From positions 42,501 through 90,837 of the forward strand of contig JAJEHQ010000018.1 of NCBI GenBank assembly GCA_022823625.1: 48,337 nucleotides of DNA, in the 5' to 3' direction. Within the stretch, counting starts at the first letter, position 1. Every line of letters starts with the position of its first letter. Under the pieces are notes generated by a model that searched no databases, was not told the origin of the DNA, and saw only the letters and a program-made list of their open reading frames with translations. This DNA is from Gammaproteobacteria bacterium. GTDB lineage: Bacteria; Pseudomonadota; Gammaproteobacteria; Arenicellales; JAJDZL01. This document shows, in pieces, positions 46,009 to 48,337 of this stretch. Made by a program: the position numbers and the translations under genes.

Positions 46009-46968
46009 TTACTGCAGAAAAGAAGTATCAACGACTGCACTGTAGTCATCAAGTGCGGGATTTTCCGGAGTGGCGAACGCTCCACCAACAACAGCGATGG
46101 CTACATCTGCCAAACCGCCTTCGTTGAAGTAGTTTGCCAGCTGTTCTTCCGCAGTGGGGAAGTACATTTCTGACATCTGGTTGGTTGCCATCTCAACGCT
46201 GAGACCGGCGTCCATTGCAATCACATCAATCTTGGATTGATCGGCTGCAAATACCTTGTTCGCTTCATCGGTCACACTGAGAAAAGTTCTCAGCAGATCC
46301 GGATTTTCCTGAGCAAATGTTTCCGTTACCGAAACGACGTCAAAGCTGATGATGCCAGCTGCTTCTTTATCTTCCGGTGACAGCAGCGGTTCGCCGACCT
46401 CATACATTTTGGCCATTGAATCAGCGCCGAATCCACAAGCCATGGAGACCGCTCCGTCAGCAAGTGAAACGGCCGCATCCGCAGGAACCTGGTCGACAAC
46501 ATTGATCTGGTTCACATCTACATCGAGTGCGCGCATCATCATTCTGAAGCTATAGTCCGCCATTGTTGCAACAGGTACTGCGACAGATTTTCCTTCAAGT
46601 TCTGTCGCATTGGTTTTGTCAATACCTTCACCTTCACGTACTACGCAATCATTGGCGGGATACTGAACGGCAATCGCAACGAGCTTGATTGGCGCATTAG
46701 CATTGACAGCATTGATGAAGGGTGCGAGACCCTGGCTGTAGGAAATGTCTATGTCCCCAGCAAGCATCGCTTCTGTCATTTGCGTCCCTGCGTCGAAGTT
46801 GGTCCAGTTTACGGGAACGCCCAAAGCGTCGTCATATAACTTTTCAACTTTAGCAACCTGATTTGGCGTCGCCCATTCCAGAAAGAATGCAACGTTGACC
46901 TCATCGGCGGCTTGAGCCGCACCGGTTAAAAGAAACGCAACAATTGTAGCAATTAGAGTTCTTTTCAT
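46009..46968 (-). CDS. Periplasmic taurine-type substrate-binding protein
   Basis: From ATG 46968 this is a 319-aa protein with a signal peptide (MKRTLIATIVAFLLTGAAQA-AD) and a NitT/TauT-type binding fold. Visible parts are VAFFLEWATPNQVAKVEKLYDD, the AMLAGDIDISYSQGLAPFINAV segment, and LEGKSVAVPVATMADY. It captures substrate for the ABC transporter encoded downstream; taurine is likely but not certain. An AAGGAG ribosome site precedes the ATG. An IS element ends 31 bp upstream, so the native promoter may be cut off. Confidence 0.9.
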   Translation of the reverse strand: MKRTLIATIVAFLLTGAAQAADEVNVAFFLEWATPNQVAKVEKLYDDALGVPVNWTNFDAGTQMTEAMLAGDIDISYSQGLAPFINAVNANAPIKLVAIAVQYPANDCVVREGEGIDKTNATELEGKSVAVPVATMADYSFRMMMRALDVDVNQINVVDQVPADAAVSLADGAVSMACGFGADSMAKMYEVGEPLLSPEDKEAAGIISFDVVSVTETFAQENPDLLRTFLSVTDEANKVFAADQSKIDVIAMDAGLSVEMATNQMSEMYFPTAEEQLANYFNEGGLADVAIAVVGGAFATPENPALDDYSAVVDTSFLQ

Positions 46969-46999
46969 GTTCAATCTCCTTAATTTAGGTTGTGAATTG

Positions 47000-47012
47000 C
47001 ACTAGTGTCCCG
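47000..47012. repeat. IS terminal inverted repeat, end nearest the transporter
   Basis: CACTAGTGTCCCG matches the complement of the far end at 11 of 13 positions. The flank on this side is GAATTG. Confidence 0.8.
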
Positions 47013-47013
47013 C

Positions 47014-48183
47014 TTAATAATCGAACAAATTCAACTGTTTAGGTCCTTCAATCGGTTGCTCTTTGTATCCGTAATCCGTAAATAATTGATATAAAGGCTT
47101 TTTATCGAACAGTGTGGTATCGATTATCTGAGAAATTGTGTAGAGATTGACACTCAAATTCAACCGTTTTTTGATGATCGCCAGTAGCACGTAGACCGAA
47201 ACGCCGATCCAGATTTGCGTTTTTACGGCATTTTCGCTGATGCCGTAGAACGACTGAATCCTTAAGTGCTGCTTGATCCAGCGGAAGAACAGCCCGACCT
47301 GCCAGCGGTTTTTATATAGATTCGCGATCGTCAACGGCGGCAGATAAGTGTTATTGGTGAGAAAAATCAGGGTTTTGTCCCGTTCACGATCGACATACTT
47401 GATTCGCCGCAGCTGCTGCGGGTAACGCGTCGCACTCCTGACGCCGGTCAGCACGCCACTCTGGTCATAGATCACCCCTTCGTCTCGATTGTTCGCATGC
47501 GAATAGATGCGGCGGAACCTGATGTTCGATTTCGCGCGCACCACAAAGTAGCTGCCAAACTGATGGAAGACATGCAACCGCTCGTAATCGACATAGGCAC
47601 GGTCCATCACGTAGATCGCACCCGCTTCAGGCAGCAGCAGATCAAGAACCTTCACGTCATTGAGCCTGGCATCGGTTATTTCGATGAAAGATGGAATATT
47701 TCCCTGCAAATCCAATAATGCATGCACCTTGATGCCCGCTTTTGTTTTGCGAAACGGTGCCCACGAAAACAACGACAGACACAGATCAATGGTGGACGAA
47801 TCCAGTGCATAGACGGTTTCTTCAAGATTCAAGTCGCTGTCGCTGGAATCGTACAGTGGACGCGCCATGGCAATCAGATGCTGGGCGTAATCGGCATAAA
47901 TGCGCCAGTCCCTGTTCTCATTGGCTTTGGCCAAAGTGGTGCGTGAGATGCCGCCCGAAAAGCCGAGATGGTACAGTTTTTCCAGATGGGCTCTGAGACA
48001 GATGACCAGATCGCGTAAACTGCTTCGGCGGTTCATTTGGGCAATCGCCATGGCGCGGTATTGCTGTGAACAATGGAATCGATGAACTTTGCGATCGCCC
48101 TGGTAACGGTTGACGCATCGGTGGAAAGCTTTCCATGGCAGGTGAGCCATGAGCTGTGAAAAAACGAGGTGCCCTGCGTACAT
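47014..48183 (-). CDS. IS4-family transposase, catalytic Glu replaced
   Basis: From ATG 48183 this is a 389-aa DDE transposase of the IS4 family (segments FSQLMAHLPWKAFHRCVNRYQGD, ALDSSTIDLCLSLFSWAPFRKTKAG, YVMDRAYVDY). The first two catalytic Asp residues are in these last two segments. The third should lie in Y-x2-R-x3-E, but here the sequence is YKNRWQVGLFFRWIKQHL, with Gly297 (codon GGG at 47293-47295) in place of Glu. The enzyme may therefore be inactive. An upstream in-frame start at 48243 exists but the ATG at 48183 has a good AGGAG site and the usual family beginning. Confidence 0.9.
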   Translation of the reverse strand: MYAGHLVFSQLMAHLPWKAFHRCVNRYQGDRKVHRFHCSQQYRAMAIAQMNRRSSLRDLVICLRAHLEKLYHLGFSGGISRTTLAKANENRDWRIYADYAQHLIAMARPLYDSSDSDLNLEETVYALDSSTIDLCLSLFSWAPFRKTKAGIKVHALLDLQGNIPSFIEITDARLNDVKVLDLLLPEAGAIYVMDRAYVDYERLHVFHQFGSYFVVRAKSNIRFRRIYSHANNRDEGVIYDQSGVLTGVRSATRYPQQLRRIKYVDRERDKTLIFLTNNTYLPPLTIANLYKNRWQVGLFFRWIKQHLRIQSFYGISENAVKTQIWIGVSVYVLLAIIKKRLNLSVNLYTISQIIDTTLFDKKPLYQLFTDYGYKEQPIEGPKQLNLFDY

Positions 48184-48323
48184 GACATGTATACTCCTGA
48201 TTGATGGCTGCTCTGTTTGGAGGGCGGCGGAATGTGTCAGCATCCGCTGAAGTCTCGGACACCCTCCAACAGGGTTTTATTTTAATACTATCAATTAGAT
48301 ACAAGACATTCTTCTCTGAACAA

Positions 48324-48336
48324 CGGGACAGCAGTG
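48324..48336. repeat. IS terminal inverted repeat, end at window edge
   Basis: CGGGACAGCAGTG is the complement partner of the repeat at 47000-47012. Only one base of flank remains in the window. Confidence 0.8.
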
Positions 48337-48337
48337 A

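Larger units (their letters stand above)
47000..48336 (-). mobile_element. IS4-family insertion sequence
   Basis: A near-complete IS of about 1337 bp is bounded by imperfect inverted repeats CACTAGTGTCCCG (47000-47012) and the complement of CGGGACAGCAGTG (48324-48336), which differ at 2 of 13 positions. One transposase gene fills it. The right end sits one base before the window edge, so the target-site duplication cannot be checked. It lies 31 bp upstream of the binding-protein gene. Confidence 0.88.

Overview
This window looks like chromosome from a marine-type, heterotrophic gammaproteobacterium. The reasons are the tRNA-Ala(UGC) spacer in the rRNA operon, a solitary MlaC, a glnK-amtB operon with a sigma-54 promoter and NtrC-like sites, PepN, thyA-folA, a lexA-imuA-imuB-dnaE2 mutagenesis cassette, an ectoine hydrolase and a taurine-type transporter. 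The genus cannot be fixed from sequence alone.

Layout. (1) 1-3392 is the distal part of an rRNA operon: tRNA-Ala, 23S and 5S rRNA, with long-range pairing arms around the 23S. (2) 3548-8569 holds a membrane fatty acid hydroxylase/sterol desaturase family enzyme, an apparently exported agmatine deiminase, a frameshifted small membrane protein and a large DUF3604 metallohydrolase-like protein. (3) 9021-15317 carries malate synthase G, a WYL-type regulator divergent from mlaC, a PuuB-like amine oxidase and an aldo/keto reductase. (4) 15336-19573 is on the minus strand: a redox operon (FMN reductase, DHCR24/DWF1-like flavoprotein, exported rhodanese) and the glnK-amtB operon with promoter, activator sites and terminator. 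(5) 19848-26323 is a minus-strand run: alpha/beta hydrolase, folA, thyA, a small penicillin-binding transpeptidase, a formyltransferase-like enzyme, a YfcG-type GST and doeA. (6) 26324-29607 is an accessory patch: gene fragments, a 20-bp tandem repeat, mazEF, a decayed unknown gene set and a solitary DNA methyltransferase. (7) 29608-36617 is mostly housekeeping: a sorbosone dehydrogenase-like protein, a membrane DnaJ protein, a VWA protein, pepN, a GATase1 protein, a small membrane protein and a SixA-like phosphatase. (8) 36875-42886 is the SOS mutagenesis cassette with a candidate operator and a structured 3' end. (9) 43210-48336 is a NitT/TauT-type ABC transporter whose permease has a very large extra domain, with an IS4-family element inserted 31 bp upstream of its binding-protein gene.

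How the genes work together. The glnK-amtB and tau-type operons deal with nitrogen and sulfur scavenging. doeA, the agmatine deiminase and the PuuB-like oxidase suggest use of compatible solutes and polyamines. Malate synthase G closes the glyoxylate shunt. imuA, imuB and dnaE2 act together in damage-induced translesion synthesis under the adjacent LexA. Nothing here is clearly a new defence or mobile system. The least explained items are the decayed cassette at 27706-28464, the enlarged permease, the flavoprotein-rhodanese operon and the structured RNA after dnaE2. All calls rest on reading motifs by eye; no database search was run.
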